Shown one piece after another: positions 36,170-45,405 of a DNA stretch of 64,000 bases (positions within the stretch are counted from its first letter, which is position 1; each line of letters opens with the position of its first letter). The DNA lies in NCBI RefSeq assembly GCF_018389385.1, contig NZ_CP062698.1:1-64000 (forward strand), given 5' to 3'. The translations under genes were made by a program, and so were the position numbers. This stretch comes from Anthocerotibacter panamensis C109 (GTDB taxonomy: Bacteria; Cyanobacteriota; Cyanobacteriia; Gloeobacterales; Anthocerotibacteraceae). The notes under the pieces are model-generated. The model was not told the origin of the DNA, searched no databases, and worked only from the letters and a program-made list of their open reading frames with translations.

Positions 36170-39100
36170 ATGGGGAGCTACCACACAAGCAACGGTCAGG
36201 GAGAAATGGAACGAGACCCATCGCAGCAGGACAAGTCGATAGCGGTGGTTGGTCTGGGATGCCGCTTTCCGGCGGCCCGTGGCCCCAAGCACTTCTGGCA
36301 CTTACTCCAGACGGGTGGGGATGCCATTCGGGAAATGCCCGCGCTGCGTTGGGACAACCGCACCTTTGCTCAAACTACGACCACAGCGCAGCAGCAGGCC
36401 CGCTGGGGTGGCTTCCTAGAAGGGATCGAGGCTTTCGATGCCCAGTTTTTTGGAATTTCGCCGCGGGAAGCTCGCTGTATCGATCCCCAGCAACGGCTAC
36501 TCCTAGAGGTGGCCTGGGAAGCGTTAGAGCACGCAGGGATCGCCCCTGCCACTCTGGCAGGCAGTCTCACGGGGGTCTTCGTTGGCATCTCGACGACCGA
36601 CTACTACCAACTTCTCCTGCGTAGCGGTGATCCCCTGGCTCACTACTGCGCTACGGGCAACGCGCACTGTATCGCCGCCAACCGCCTGTCCTATCTGCTC
36701 GACCTGCGCGGCCCCAGCGTAGCTGTGGACACTGCCTGCTCCTCGTCCCTCGTTGCCCTTCATATGGCCTGTAAGAGCTTGCGCAGTCAGGAATGCGACC
36801 TAGCGCTAGCTGGGGGAGTTAACGTGATCCTGTCTCCAGAACTGACGGTCACCTTTGCTGAAGCTGGAATGATAGCCACCGACGGACGGTGTAAAACCTT
36901 TGATGCTCGCGCTGATGGGTATGTGCGCTCCGAGGGCTGCGGTGTGGTTGTCCTCAAGCGCCTAGCCGATGCGCTGGTCGATGGAGACACCATCCTGGCT
37001 GTCGTACGCGGTTCGGCGATTAACCAAGACGGGCGCAGCAACGGCCTTACAGCCCCTAACGGACTCGCTCAAGAGGCCGTGTTGCGTCAGGCCCTGGCCG
37101 CAGCTGGGGTCGCTCCGCAGGCCATCAGCTATATCGAAGCCCACGGCACCGGCACTCCCTTGGGAGATCCCATCGAACTTGAAGCCCTCAAAGCCGTGCT
37201 CACGGTAAATCGTCCCCTGACGAACCCCTGTCTGGTCGCTTCGGTCAAGACCAACCTCGGGCACCTGGAGGCCGCCGCTGGGATCGCCGGGTTGATCAAG
37301 AGCGTACTCGCCCTGTGGCACCGTGAAATCCCCCCCCACCTCCACCTCAGTACCCTCAATCCCCATGTCAACCTTGAAGGTATCCCCCTCACCATCCCGA
37401 CGCAGAGCCAGCCCTGGCCCGAGTGGGCCGAACGCCGTCTAGCTGGAGTCAGTTCCTTTGGTTTTGGCGGCACCAATGCCCATGTCGTCCTGGAAGAAGC
37501 CCCGCTCCGGCCATCTGCCGTGAACTTGGTCGAACGTCCCAGCCATGTGCTCACCCTCTCAGCCAAGAGCGAGATCGCCCTAAATCGGCTGATCCAGTCA
37601 TATACGATCTATTTGGATAGCGCTGCGGGGGTTTCCCTGGCGGACTTATGCTACACCGCCAACACTGGGCGCTCCCTCTTCGCGCACCGGCTCGCTGTCC
37701 GCGCAACCTCCCAGGAACAACTCCACACCAATCTAGTAGCACTCCAGTCTGGTACAGAAGTAGATGGAGGGGTGCGGTGTTCGAGTCTAGGTCGGAGGCG
37801 GCCCCCCAAAGTAGCCTTCCTGTTTACGGGTCAGGGTTCTCAATATCCCCAAATGGGCCGCGCCCTTTACGAAACGCAGCCCATTTTTCGTCAGACCCTT
37901 GACCAGTGCGCCAAGCTACTGGAGCCGTATCTGGAACACCCCTTGCTGTCGGTCCTTTTTGACCAGGACGGGAGCGGGCTGGTACACCAGACTCGCTATA
38001 CCCAACCGGCCCTCTTCGCTATAGAGTATGCCCTAGCCCAGCTCTGGATCACTTGGGGGATCAACCCTTCCCTTGTCACCGGTCACAGTATCGGCGAATA
38101 TGTGGCCGCTTGTATCGCGGGGGCCATGGACCTAGAGGACGGCTTAAAATTGGCAGCCCTGCGCGGACGTCTGTTGCAGACGCTGCCTGCCGGGGGTGGG
38201 ATGGCTGTGATCTTTGCTGAGGCCGACCGGATCGCCCCATATCTGGTGCCCTATCAGGACTATCTGACCATCGCGGCTTTTAATAGCCCCAACCACACGG
38301 TTCTTGCCGGGACTCAGAAGGCGCTGGATGCGCTCCTCGCGCAGGTGCAAGCTGAAGGGCTCCAGACGCGGGTGCTGCGGGTTTCCCACGCCTTTCACTC
38401 ACCCTTGGTTGAGCCTGTACTCGACGAGTTTACAGCTATCGCCCAAGCGATTACCTTTGCGCCTTTGCGCCTACCTTTAGTCTCCAACTGCACCGGAGCG
38501 CTTGTGGCACCGGGAACAGTCTTGGACAGCGCCTACTGGCGTAAACACCTGCGCGAGCCGGTGCGTTTTTCCGCAGGGGTCGAGGCTTTGGTCGCTGAGG
38601 GTGTAGACCTGTGTCTGGAAGTCGGCCCCCATCCGCAACTGATCGGGATGGGTGCAGCGGTAGTCCCCGATTGGGCGGGCACATGGCTATTTTCTCTACA
38701 CCGCGAGCGCGACTCTTGGGTGTGTCTGCTGGAGAGCCTTCAGCAGCTCTATAGGCTTGGGGCTCCCGTGGACTGGAGTGGATTTGAGAAGGGCTATGAC
38801 CGCAGGCGTCACCCACTCCCTACGTACCCCTTTGAGCCTACGGCGCACTGGTTGACCGTAAGCGCAGGGCTCCAAGCAGCACAGCCCCCGATACCCGTTG
38901 CTCCTATCCCTGTAGCGCCAGCCACAGACCCCAGCCCCTGGGTCTATGACCTCATCGCGCGGATCTGTCGGGTCAGCCGCGCGACAGTCCAGCCGGGACA
39001 GCGCCTCCATGAGGATCTGGGCTTTGACTCGCTGATGTACATGGAAGTCAAGACCGCTCTTACCACTGCCTACCCAGCAGCCAGAAACCCGCCCTTGTCC

Positions 39101-39733
39101 TTATTTTTTCAAGGGGCCACCGTGCAGCAGTTGGTGGACTGGCTGGTGGAGCACGCAGGGGTTGCCGGCCCAGTCCAGGCTGAGCCTTTTGACTTGACCA
39201 TAGCCCAGGAGTGTCTACATCTCTGGGCTGGGCAGTTTGAGCCCGGTCAGATCGGGCGCATTGAGCGGCGTTGGGTCCACAAGGATTTCGATGAAAATGT
39301 GCTCCTTACGCGTCTCGAACGCCTGCGCAAGGATGTCTTTGCTGGGGAGGTGGTCCAGGACCCCGCCCACAGTTTTTTTTATGAGCACCCTAAAGACCAT
39401 GTCCCCGGTCTCTATCTGATCGAGGCCGCCCGCCAATTTGCAACAGTGCTCTGCCATCGCTATTACGATACCCCCCTGGGGCGGGCCTTTATTCTCGACG
39501 AGCTTCAGACCCGGTTTTATCGCTTTGCTGAAGTCCGGCAACCACTCTTTATCGTCGGGTGTGTCCACGACAAGGTCTATGTCGGGGCTGAACTGGTCCA
39601 GATGTACAAAGAGGGCTGGTTTATCCAACAGGGGCAGGTCGTCGCTGAGGTCAAGGGCCTATTCAAAATCTTTGACCCGCAGCACTACGACCGTCTCCGT
39701 GGCCCTCACCCCATTGCCCAATCCATCCACTAG
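36170..39733 (+). CDS. Polyketide synthase KS-AT-ACP with C-terminal AfsA hotdog domain
   Basis: 1187 residues; AGGGGG precedes the ATG. KS at about 22-450: Cys190 ([10 protein letters not shown]), [26 protein letters not shown] at about 545-850: [10 protein letters not shown] and Ser640 in GHSIGEYVA, with HAFHS indicating malonyl specificity. ACP with Ser954 in [12 protein letters not shown]. Residues about 1025-1187 match the A-factor biosynthesis hotdog domain: [31 protein letters not shown]. AfsA-type enzymes join a beta-ketoacyl chain to dihydroxyacetone phosphate on the way to butyrolactones. Here there is one hotdog rather than the usual two, fused to the synthase that would supply the substrate. 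Offloading by this domain is inference. Confidence 0.88.
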   Translation: MGSYHTSNGQGEMERDPSQQDKSIAVVGLGCRFPAARGPKHFWHLLQTGGDAIREMPALRWDNRTFAQTTTTAQQQARWGGFLEGIEAFDAQFFGISPREARCIDPQQRLLLEVAWEALEHAGIAPATLAGSLTGVFVGISTTDYYQLLLRSGDPLAHYCATGNAHCIAANRLSYLLDLRGPSVAVDTACSSSLVALHMACKSLRSQECDLALAGGVNVILSPELTVTFAEAGMIATDGRCKTFDARADGYVRSEGCGVVVLKRLADALVDGDTILAVVRGSAINQDGRSNGLTAPNGLAQEAVLRQALAAAGVAPQAISYIEAHGTGTPLGDPIELEALKAVLTVNRPLTNPCLVASVKTNLGHLEAAAGIAGLIKSVLALWHREIPPHLHLSTLNPHVNLEGIPLTIPTQSQPWPEWAERRLAGVSSFGFGGTNAHVVLEEAPLRPSAVNLVERPSHVLTLSAKSEIALNRLIQSYTIYLDSAAGVSLADLCYTANTGRSLFAHRLAVRATSQEQLHTNLVALQSGTEVDGGVRCSSLGRRRPPKVAFLFTGQGSQYPQMGRALYETQPIFRQTLDQCAKLLEPYLEHPLLSVLFDQDGSGLVHQTRYTQPALFAIEYALAQLWITWGINPSLVTGHSIGEYVAACIAGAMDLEDGLKLAALRGRLLQTLPAGGGMAVIFAEADRIAPYLVPYQDYLTIAAFNSPNHTVLAGTQKALDALLAQVQAEGLQTRVLRVSHAFHSPLVEPVLDEFTAIAQAITFAPLRLPLVSNCTGALVAPGTVLDSAYWRKHLREPVRFSAGVEALVAEGVDLCLEVGPHPQLIGMGAAVVPDWAGTWLFSLHRERDSWVCLLESLQQLYRLGAPVDWSGFEKGYDRRRHPLPTYPFEPTAHWLTVSAGLQAAQPPIPVAPIPVAPATDPSPWVYDLIARICRVSRATVQPGQRLHEDLGFDSLMYMEVKTALTTAYPAARNPPLSLFFQGATVQQLVDWLVEHAGVAGPVQAEPFDLTIAQECLHLWAGQFEPGQIGRIERRWVHKDFDENVLLTRLERLRKDVFAGEVVQDPAHSFFYEHPKDHVPGLYLIEAARQFATVLCHRYYDTPLGRAFILDELQTRFYRFAEVRQPLFIVGCVHDKVYVGAELVQMYKEGWFIQQGQVVAEVKGLFKIFDPQHYDRLRGPHPIAQSIH

Positions 39734-39751
39734 ACCTACAGGAGCTATCTC

Positions 39752-41095
39752 ATGTCCCAGGAACTTTATGCCGTCGTTGGTGGAGGTGCATCCGGCATCG
39801 CCGCCGCCTATTTTCTACGGCAGCAGGGCATCGCTGCCGAAGTGATCGAGCAGGATGAATCTCTTGGGGGACGCACCGGTACGCTCCAACTCGGCGAACG
39901 TAGCGTTGCTATGGGCGGAAAAAACATCGGCAGACAGTACACCTTGTTTCGCCAGTTCACCCAGGCGATGGGGGATAATCCCTACGAATTTTTTGGGCTC
40001 AACTCCTCCCAGGTACGCGATGGCAAACTCATCACCATCGATGGCAGCCGACGCGTGCGCAGTTCCCTCAACTTTTTTAAGAACTGCACCAGCCAGGATA
40101 TCTTCCAGTTCCTCCAGATGTGTGCTCAAGTGAAGTTCAACGACCGCAACGGCTATCTGGGCGGCTCCTATTTCAGCAAACTGGGCGAAGACCGCGACGA
40201 GCAGCCCCTCAGCGCCCACTTCAGCAAGGAATTCTGTAACCGCATCGTCCGGCCCATGTCGGTACGGATGAACGGGGCAGAGCCGGATGAAATCTATCTG
40301 GGTAACTTTGGGAGCAACCTGCGGATGGTCCTAGACAACTATGACCAGTTGACTCGGGGCCTGAGCCCGGTGTTAGCGCAATTTGCTCGGTCAGGGGCGG
40401 TGCGCCTGGGAACAAAAGTAGAAGGGCTTTTGGTCCAGAGTGGCCGCGTGAATGGGCTCAGAGTCCTAGACCACGAAGGCCGCCACGACCTCAACTATGC
40501 CGGGGTCATCCTCGCCACCCCCGCCCCTGTGTCTGCCCGTCTGGTGGAGCCTCATGACCAGACCCTTGCCCAAATCCTGGCCCAGGTTAACTACTACCCT
40601 GTGGCTGTACTGGTGGCGGAGTATAAGCGCCCCATTTTCTCCGAGCAGGTCCGTGCACTGGTTTTTGATGACCGCGAACCGATCAGCAATGCCAATGCCT
40701 ATGGAGTTCATGACCGCCATATCATCCGCTACACCTTCAGTGGGCGCACAGCACGGCGCTATCTCGAAATAGGCGCAGACCCCGAGCGACTGCTGTGCAT
40801 CGGCGAACAGGCCCTCAATCGCCACATCCCGGTCAGTTCCCAGGAGCGAGTCCGCTTTGTAGCCCGCCAGTACACCACAGGTCTGTGCGCCTATACTCCG
40901 TACTTCACCCGCTTTGCCGCTCAGCTAGAAGAGCGCGTCAACCGTCTGCCGGGGCTATATATTACCGGCGACTACTTGCGGGGAGCCTCGGTCGAAGCCT
41001 GCTTCCGGGCAGGGCAGGTCTGCGCCAGACAAGTTGCCCGCTTCCAGTCCCAGCAAGTGCCGCCGTCTGGTGCAGTGAGGATCGCGACGACCTGA
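39752..41095 (+). CDS. FAD-dependent amine-oxidase-like oxidoreductase
   Basis: 447 residues. The N-terminal dinucleotide fold AVVGGGASGIAAAYFLRQQG binds FAD, followed by the ribose-binding Glu and ESLGGRTGTLQLG, the usual GGR motif. The C-terminal FAD motif is GLYITGDYLRGASVEACFRA. Similar in plan to protoporphyrinogen oxidases, phytoene desaturases and monoamine oxidases, so it probably oxidises or desaturates a lipid-like intermediate rather than an amine. AGGAG precedes the ATG and only 18 bp separate it from the PKS, so it is the second gene of the operon. Substrate unknown. Confidence 0.88.
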   Translation: MSQELYAVVGGGASGIAAAYFLRQQGIAAEVIEQDESLGGRTGTLQLGERSVAMGGKNIGRQYTLFRQFTQAMGDNPYEFFGLNSSQVRDGKLITIDGSRRVRSSLNFFKNCTSQDIFQFLQMCAQVKFNDRNGYLGGSYFSKLGEDRDEQPLSAHFSKEFCNRIVRPMSVRMNGAEPDEIYLGNFGSNLRMVLDNYDQLTRGLSPVLAQFARSGAVRLGTKVEGLLVQSGRVNGLRVLDHEGRHDLNYAGVILATPAPVSARLVEPHDQTLAQILAQVNYYPVAVLVAEYKRPIFSEQVRALVFDDREPISNANAYGVHDRHIIRYTFSGRTARRYLEIGADPERLLCIGEQALNRHIPVSSQERVRFVARQYTTGLCAYTPYFTRFAAQLEERVNRLPGLYITGDYLRGASVEACFRAGQVCARQVARFQSQQVPPSGAVRIATT

Positions 41096-41150
41096 GGAAG
41101 CAGCCGCAGAACAGCAAAGGCTCTGGAAGTCATCTAGAAAGGAATTGGTT

Positions 41151-42281
41151 ATGCCCAAACTTGAGCCTATTTCGGTTACGCAACAGCCCCTAACTCTGGG
41201 CTCTCTAACGACCTGGCTGAGAGGGTTACGTCAATATGGTCCCATTGATAGCAAGTATCTGCCTCGCGCGTTGTATGTCACGCTCTCCAGTCTGGTCAGT
41301 AGCCCCCTGCGCTTGCTGGAAGAAATGTACTTCCACCTGCCCCTCTCCACAGCACAGTCTGCACAGCCTCCGGTCTTTATCCTCGGTCATTGGCGCAGTG
41401 GCACAACCCACCTGCACCAACTGATGAGCCTGGATCCCCACCTAGCCTACGTGTCCTACCTGCACGCCTGTGCCCCAGGACTGTTTTTAAGTAATGCAGG
41501 TCTGGTCAGGATGTTCCTCAACCAAGTCCTACCGGCAACGCGGCCCATGGACAATGTCAGCCTATCTCCTGATTCTCCCTTTGAAGAGGAGTTTGGTTTG
41601 GCTAACCTGACCGACCTGAGCTTTTGTTATGGCTGGTATTTCCCCCGCATCATGCAACAGTCCTTCCGCCATACGGTACTCCTTGACACCGCCACGCCCC
41701 AGGAACGTGACACCTGGAAGCGTGCCTATCTGCATTTCTTGAGGAAAGTATCGTTGGCGACAGGGGGTAAGCGCTTGGTTCTCAAGAACCCTCCCAACAC
41801 CGCACGGGTGAAGATGCTGCTGGAGTTATTCCCTGAAGCTAAGTTTGTGCATATTTATCGCAACCCTTACCGCGTCTACTTCTCAATGCTAGGGTTCTAC
41901 CGCAAATTCCTGCCCCTTGTCACTTTTCAGGACATCGGCCTAGAGCAACTCGAGGCCAATATCTTTTGGTGCTATGAGCAGTTGATGCAGCGCTACCTAG
42001 ACGAAAAGGCGTACATTCCAGCAAGTAATCTTTTGGAGGTGTGCTACGAAGACCTAGAGACTGCACCCCTAAAGACGCTGGAGATGATCTATCAATACCT
42101 AAATCTTGAGAGCTTTGCCCAGTCCAAACCGATTTTTGCCGAGTATATCGCAGCTCAATCCAACTATCAAAAAAATCAGTACCCCAGCTATGACCAGGTA
42201 TTGCTGGAGCGCATTTATAAGCACTGGTACCTCACCATCGATCTCTGGGGATACAAACCGCCTTCCTCCAACATAGTTTGA
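41151..42281 (+). CDS. Sulfotransferase (PAPS-dependent, Sulfotransfer_3-like)
   Basis: 376 residues from the ATG at 41151 (AAGGAA ahead; a TTG two codons earlier is possible). The 5'-phosphosulfate loop is PVFILGHWRSGTTHLHQLM, with the conserved RSGTT and acceptor-site His. The 3'-phosphate site is FVHIYRNPYRVYFSMLGFYR, with Arg and Ser. It transfers sulfate from PAPS to a hydroxyl. Family members sulfate carbohydrates and lipids. As a member of the PKS operon it predicts a sulfated product, or a sulfate used as a leaving group for elimination, as in olefin-forming synthases (inference). Confidence 0.88.
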   Translation: MPKLEPISVTQQPLTLGSLTTWLRGLRQYGPIDSKYLPRALYVTLSSLVSSPLRLLEEMYFHLPLSTAQSAQPPVFILGHWRSGTTHLHQLMSLDPHLAYVSYLHACAPGLFLSNAGLVRMFLNQVLPATRPMDNVSLSPDSPFEEEFGLANLTDLSFCYGWYFPRIMQQSFRHTVLLDTATPQERDTWKRAYLHFLRKVSLATGGKRLVLKNPPNTARVKMLLELFPEAKFVHIYRNPYRVYFSMLGFYRKFLPLVTFQDIGLEQLEANIFWCYEQLMQRYLDEKAYIPASNLLEVCYEDLETAPLKTLEMIYQYLNLESFAQSKPIFAEYIAAQSNYQKNQYPSYDQVLLERIYKHWYLTIDLWGYKPPSSNIV

Positions 42282-42309
42282 CTCATCGGTACTCAGGAGA
42301 ATAGATAAC

Positions 42310-43308
42310 ATGAGGATGTTTGTGACAGGCAGTACAGGTTTACTTGGCAGTAACCTCATCCGGCTACTGACGCAGCAGGGCCACCAAGTCGTGGCCCTCA
42401 GCCGCTCTTCTCTGAAAGCCAGACGTGCCTTCGAAGACCTGGATGTGCAGGTAGTAACAGGAGACATAGCAGATATACAGGGCTTTGCTGCCCAGTTGGC
42501 GGGCTGTGATGTCCTCTTCCATACCGCTGCCTACTTTCGGGAATCGTTTCAGCCCGGTGACCATTGGCAGATGCTTGAAAACATCAACATCAAAGGCACC
42601 ATCCAACTTCTAGAAGCAGCCGCAGCGCATCAAGTAAAAAAAGTTATCTACGTCAGCTCCGCTGGGGTGATTGGGATGAAGCCTTCGGGAGCACCCGGAG
42701 ATGAGTCCACCCCTCCCGGCATCCAGGCCGAGCGCAACCTGTATTTTAAGAGCAAAGTCTTAGCGGAAGAGGCCGTCTTTTCCTTCTTGAGGCGCAGTAG
42801 CCTACCTGTAGTCTTGGTCCTACCCGGTTGGATGTTTGGGCCGGGAGACGCCGCGCCGACCAGTAGCGGTCAGCTCGTCCTCGACTACCTCAACCGCAAT
42901 ATCCCCGGAATCCTCGATGGCGGGGCCGGGATTGTCGATGCCCGTGACACCGCCCAAGCCATGCTCAGCGCGGTCGAGAGGGGCCGCAGTGGTGAGCGCT
43001 ACATCGTGGGGGGCAATTTTTACACGCTGGCGGAGATCCTGACGCTCTTACACAAAGTTACTAGTGTTCCAGCTCCGACTCTACCGATTCCTCGGCCTAT
43101 GGCCCTAGCAATCGCCTGGGGCTCAGAGCTATATAGCAAGCTCACAGGCCAGCCAATCCTCATCTCTCGCGATGCCGTCGAAGGGCTCCAAAGCAAGGTT
43201 TGGGCTGACTCAACCAAGGCCAGACACGAACTAGGGGCGCAGTTTCGGCCCCTGGAAGAGACGCTACGCGATGAGGTTGCTTGGTACCGCAGCCACGGTT
43301 TTATCTAA
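42310..43308 (+). CDS. NAD(P)-dependent epimerase/dehydratase (extended SDR)
   Basis: 332-residue extended short-chain dehydrogenase. NAD site FVTGSTGLLGSNLIRLL, then YVSSAGVIG carrying the catalytic Ser and the YFKSK tetrad motif (Tyr-x-x-x-Lys). VLPGWMFGPGD and DARDTAQAMLSAVERG follow, as in the HpnA, dihydroflavonol-reductase and 3-beta-hydroxysteroid-dehydrogenase groups. It most likely reduces a ketone or epimerises an intermediate. CAGGAGAA precedes the ATG, 28 bp after the sulfotransferase stop. Fourth gene of the operon. Confidence 0.9.
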   Translation: MRMFVTGSTGLLGSNLIRLLTQQGHQVVALSRSSLKARRAFEDLDVQVVTGDIADIQGFAAQLAGCDVLFHTAAYFRESFQPGDHWQMLENINIKGTIQLLEAAAAHQVKKVIYVSSAGVIGMKPSGAPGDESTPPGIQAERNLYFKSKVLAEEAVFSFLRRSSLPVVLVLPGWMFGPGDAAPTSSGQLVLDYLNRNIPGILDGGAGIVDARDTAQAMLSAVERGRSGERYIVGGNFYTLAEILTLLHKVTSVPAPTLPIPRPMALAIAWGSELYSKLTGQPILISRDAVEGLQSKVWADSTKARHELGAQFRPLEETLRDEVAWYRSHGFI

Positions 43309-43320
43309 CGGAGGCTTGTC

Positions 43321-44466
43321 ATGCAGCAGTCGCGTAAGAAACCACCTGCTCGGTTCCTCGGCCCCTGGCGGTGGGCTGGCCTTCTCGTGGGGGGAGCCCT
43401 TTTGTTGTTCTTACTGCTCCCTTCGCCGATTGACCCCGTTGAATGGACGCCCCCGACCAAGCCTGTGCCGACAGGAGTCCTCACCCCCAACGCCGATCTG
43501 CGCCAAGCCCAGTTCCTCGCCCAGGGCGATCTAAAAGGGCCAGAGGATGTGGCAGTAGATGCCCAGGGCCGTCTCTACACCGGCACCAGTGACGGCAAGA
43601 TCCATCGCCTCACCCTCGACCAGAACGGGCAGATGCTCCGTCGCGAGGTCTTTGTGGACACTCAGGGTAGACCGCTCGGGCTGGTCTTTGAGCGCCAGGG
43701 TAATCTCATCGTGGCCGATGCTAAGCGCGGCCTGCTGTCTGTGAGCCCCCAAGGCGAGATTACCACCCTGACCGTAGCGGTAGATGGAGTGCCGTTCAAT
43801 TTTGTGGATGACCTAGATATTGGCCCCGATGGCACCATTTACTTCTCCGAAGCTAGCTCGCGCTTCGGGGGGCACAACGAGCGCTATGACTGGCCCTATG
43901 ACCTCTTTGAGGCCCGCCCCCACGGACGACTTTTGGCCTATAGTCCCCAGACTAAAACAACCCGCGTTCTACTCAAGGACCTCTACTTTGCCAATGGCGT
44001 CACCCTCTCGCCCCGAGGAGACTATGTCCTGGTCATTGAGTCCTTCCGCTACCGCATCGCCCGCTACTGGCTCAAGGGTCCGAAGGCTGGAACCTCTGAC
44101 TATCTGGCAACCAACCTACCCGGTATCCCCGATGGCTTGATGTCTGACCGGCAGGGGACTTTTTGGGTCTCGATTGACGCTCCGCGTGTAGACTTTTTGG
44201 ACTGGCTGCACGCCCGACCATGGCTGAAGGCTCAACTAGTCAAATTGCCCCAGTCAATATGGTTCGACGGCAACAACAGAAAGCGCTATGGCTTGGTCCT
44301 AGCCCTTGACGAAACCGGAGCGATCGTCCGCAGTCTGCACGACCCCACCGGTCAGGTATTCATGACCAGTAATGTTGTGCCCCATGATGGGTACCTCTAT
44401 CTGGGCACTCTGACTGGAGATTATATCGGGCGCTACCGCTTGAGTAAACCCAAGGCGGACCCATGA
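43321..44466 (+). CDS. Membrane-anchored SMP-30/strictosidine-synthase-like beta-propeller
   Basis: 381 residues. One N-terminal helix (GLLVGGALLLFLLLPSP, about 21-37) is an uncleaved anchor, placing the rest outside the cytoplasm. The remainder is a six-bladed propeller: LKGPEDVAVDAQGRLYTGTS, DDLDIGPDGTIYFSEASSRF, NGVTLSPRGDYVLVIESFRY, IPDGLMSDRQGTFWVS. The pattern matches strictosidine-synthase/APMAP and gluconolactonase-type proteins, which hydrolyse lactones or esters or catalyse condensations. A lactonase fits an AfsA-type pathway (inference). GGAGG precedes the start, 12 bp after the epimerase. Confidence 0.87.
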   Translation: MQQSRKKPPARFLGPWRWAGLLVGGALLLFLLLPSPIDPVEWTPPTKPVPTGVLTPNADLRQAQFLAQGDLKGPEDVAVDAQGRLYTGTSDGKIHRLTLDQNGQMLRREVFVDTQGRPLGLVFERQGNLIVADAKRGLLSVSPQGEITTLTVAVDGVPFNFVDDLDIGPDGTIYFSEASSRFGGHNERYDWPYDLFEARPHGRLLAYSPQTKTTRVLLKDLYFANGVTLSPRGDYVLVIESFRYRIARYWLKGPKAGTSDYLATNLPGIPDGLMSDRQGTFWVSIDAPRVDFLDWLHARPWLKAQLVKLPQSIWFDGNNRKRYGLVLALDETGAIVRSLHDPTGQVFMTSNVVPHDGYLYLGTLTGDYIGRYRLSKPKADP

Positions 44467-44504
44467 AGATTGCACTTACCCCTACCCAAGCTGGAGGTCA
44501 AACC

Positions 44505-44660
44505 ATGGCTGAACAACCACTGTTAGAGCGTGAGCAACTGCACGAGTATGTCCAGTATCTAAACCAACAACTCATCCAGCTTGAAGAGCAGATCCGCCAG
44601 CACAAAGCTCAACACTCCGCTGCCCAGCCAAACTTGGTCGCTCCCAGCCTTCCACATTGA
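44505..44660 (+). CDS. 51-residue coiled-coil protein at the end of the PKS operon
   Basis: Start ATG at 44505 has GGAGG seven bases upstream; an ATG at 44463 overlapping the previous stop would add 14 residues. The core EREQLHEYVQYLNQQLIQLE forms an amphipathic helix, followed by QHKAQHSAAQ and a flexible tail. The QYLNQQ segment resembles the HTQFLNQQ segment in the linker of the KS-AT-ACP subunit (31668-35612), hinting at a docking helix. No catalytic role likely. Confidence 0.6.
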   Translation: MAEQPLLEREQLHEYVQYLNQQLIQLEEQIRQHKAQHSAAQPNLVAPSLPH

Positions 44661-44661
44661 G

Positions 44662-45351
44662 TTACCGGGAACCGCCCCGGGCGACGCGGGAATTCCAGCG
44701 ATAGGTCGGGTTTAACACCCCTTCTGTCAGTCTTTGGTGAAGATAGCCCTTGATCAGCCACTTAGTCTCAGCCAGAACATTGGTGCGAAACTCCGCATCC
44801 CGCCGCAGAGAGAGTATCTCTAGAATGCAAGCTACTTCGACTACCACCATGGCAATCATTTCGCGCTGCGAGGATTCCAGTCCGGGAGCCCGCAGTGCTA
44901 AAAATGCTTCGACTTGGAGGACCATCTCTCGGGTGTGCACTTCGCGCGTCTGGAGGACTTCGGGCGCGAAGCGGGGCTGGTTGAACATCGCTTGATACTC
45001 AGGACGGGCCAGATAGTACTCGCTGAAGGCATCGACAGCACAATCGACAACCTCCTCGAACGGGAGATAATGCAGCGGAGGGCTAAAGACCTCTGCCAAC
45101 AATCCCCGTGTCTCCTGTAGGTAGCTCTTAGCTAAGGACTGAAAAATAGCCGCCTTATCCGGGAAGAACTGATAGATAGACCCGATCGAGGTCCCAGCAC
45201 GGGCAGCAATAGCCGCAGTTGTAGCCCCCTCATAGCCCATTTCGGCAAAGACAGCGGCGGCGGCGGCAAGAATTTTATTGAGTCGCTGCTGACTTCGCAC
45301 CTGCTGAGGAAGACGACGCGGACGCGCTCCTTTTTGTTTGTCTTTTTCCAT
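44662..45351 (-). CDS. TetR-family transcriptional regulator
   Basis: 229 residues with a basic tail before the DNA-binding domain. Helix-turn-helix at about 37-70: GYEGATTAAIAARAGTSIGS followed by IYQFFPDKAAIFQSLAKSYL, the classical TetR signature. The C-terminal ligand domain is helical and divergent. It is convergent with the PKS operon and ends one base beyond its last gene. TetR repressors near biosynthetic operons often sense the pathway product or an acyl intermediate, so it probably controls the divergent promoters at 35.8-36.1 kb, its own promoter, or both (inference). Confidence 0.93.
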   Translation of the reverse strand: MEKDKQKGARPRRLPQQVRSQQRLNKILAAAAAVFAEMGYEGATTAAIAARAGTSIGSIYQFFPDKAAIFQSLAKSYLQETRGLLAEVFSPPLHYLPFEEVVDCAVDAFSEYYLARPEYQAMFNQPRFAPEVLQTREVHTREMVLQVEAFLALRAPGLESSQREMIAMVVVEVACILEILSLRRDAEFRTNVLAETKWLIKGYLHQRLTEGVLNPTYRWNSRVARGGSR

Positions 45352-45362
45352 CCTCCATCCTC

Positions 45363-45389
45363 TACTGATAGCGCTCCAACCTGTCAGTA
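45363..45389. promoter_or_regulatory. Candidate TetR operator upstream of the tetR gene
   Basis: TACTGA (45363-45368) and TCAGTA (45384-45389) form an inverted repeat with a 15-bp spacer, starting 12 bp before the tetR start codon. The location suits autoregulation. No second copy was found between the divergent operons, which weakens the case. Confidence 0.3.
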
Positions 45390-45405
45390 CGCCACACTCA
45401 CTGCA

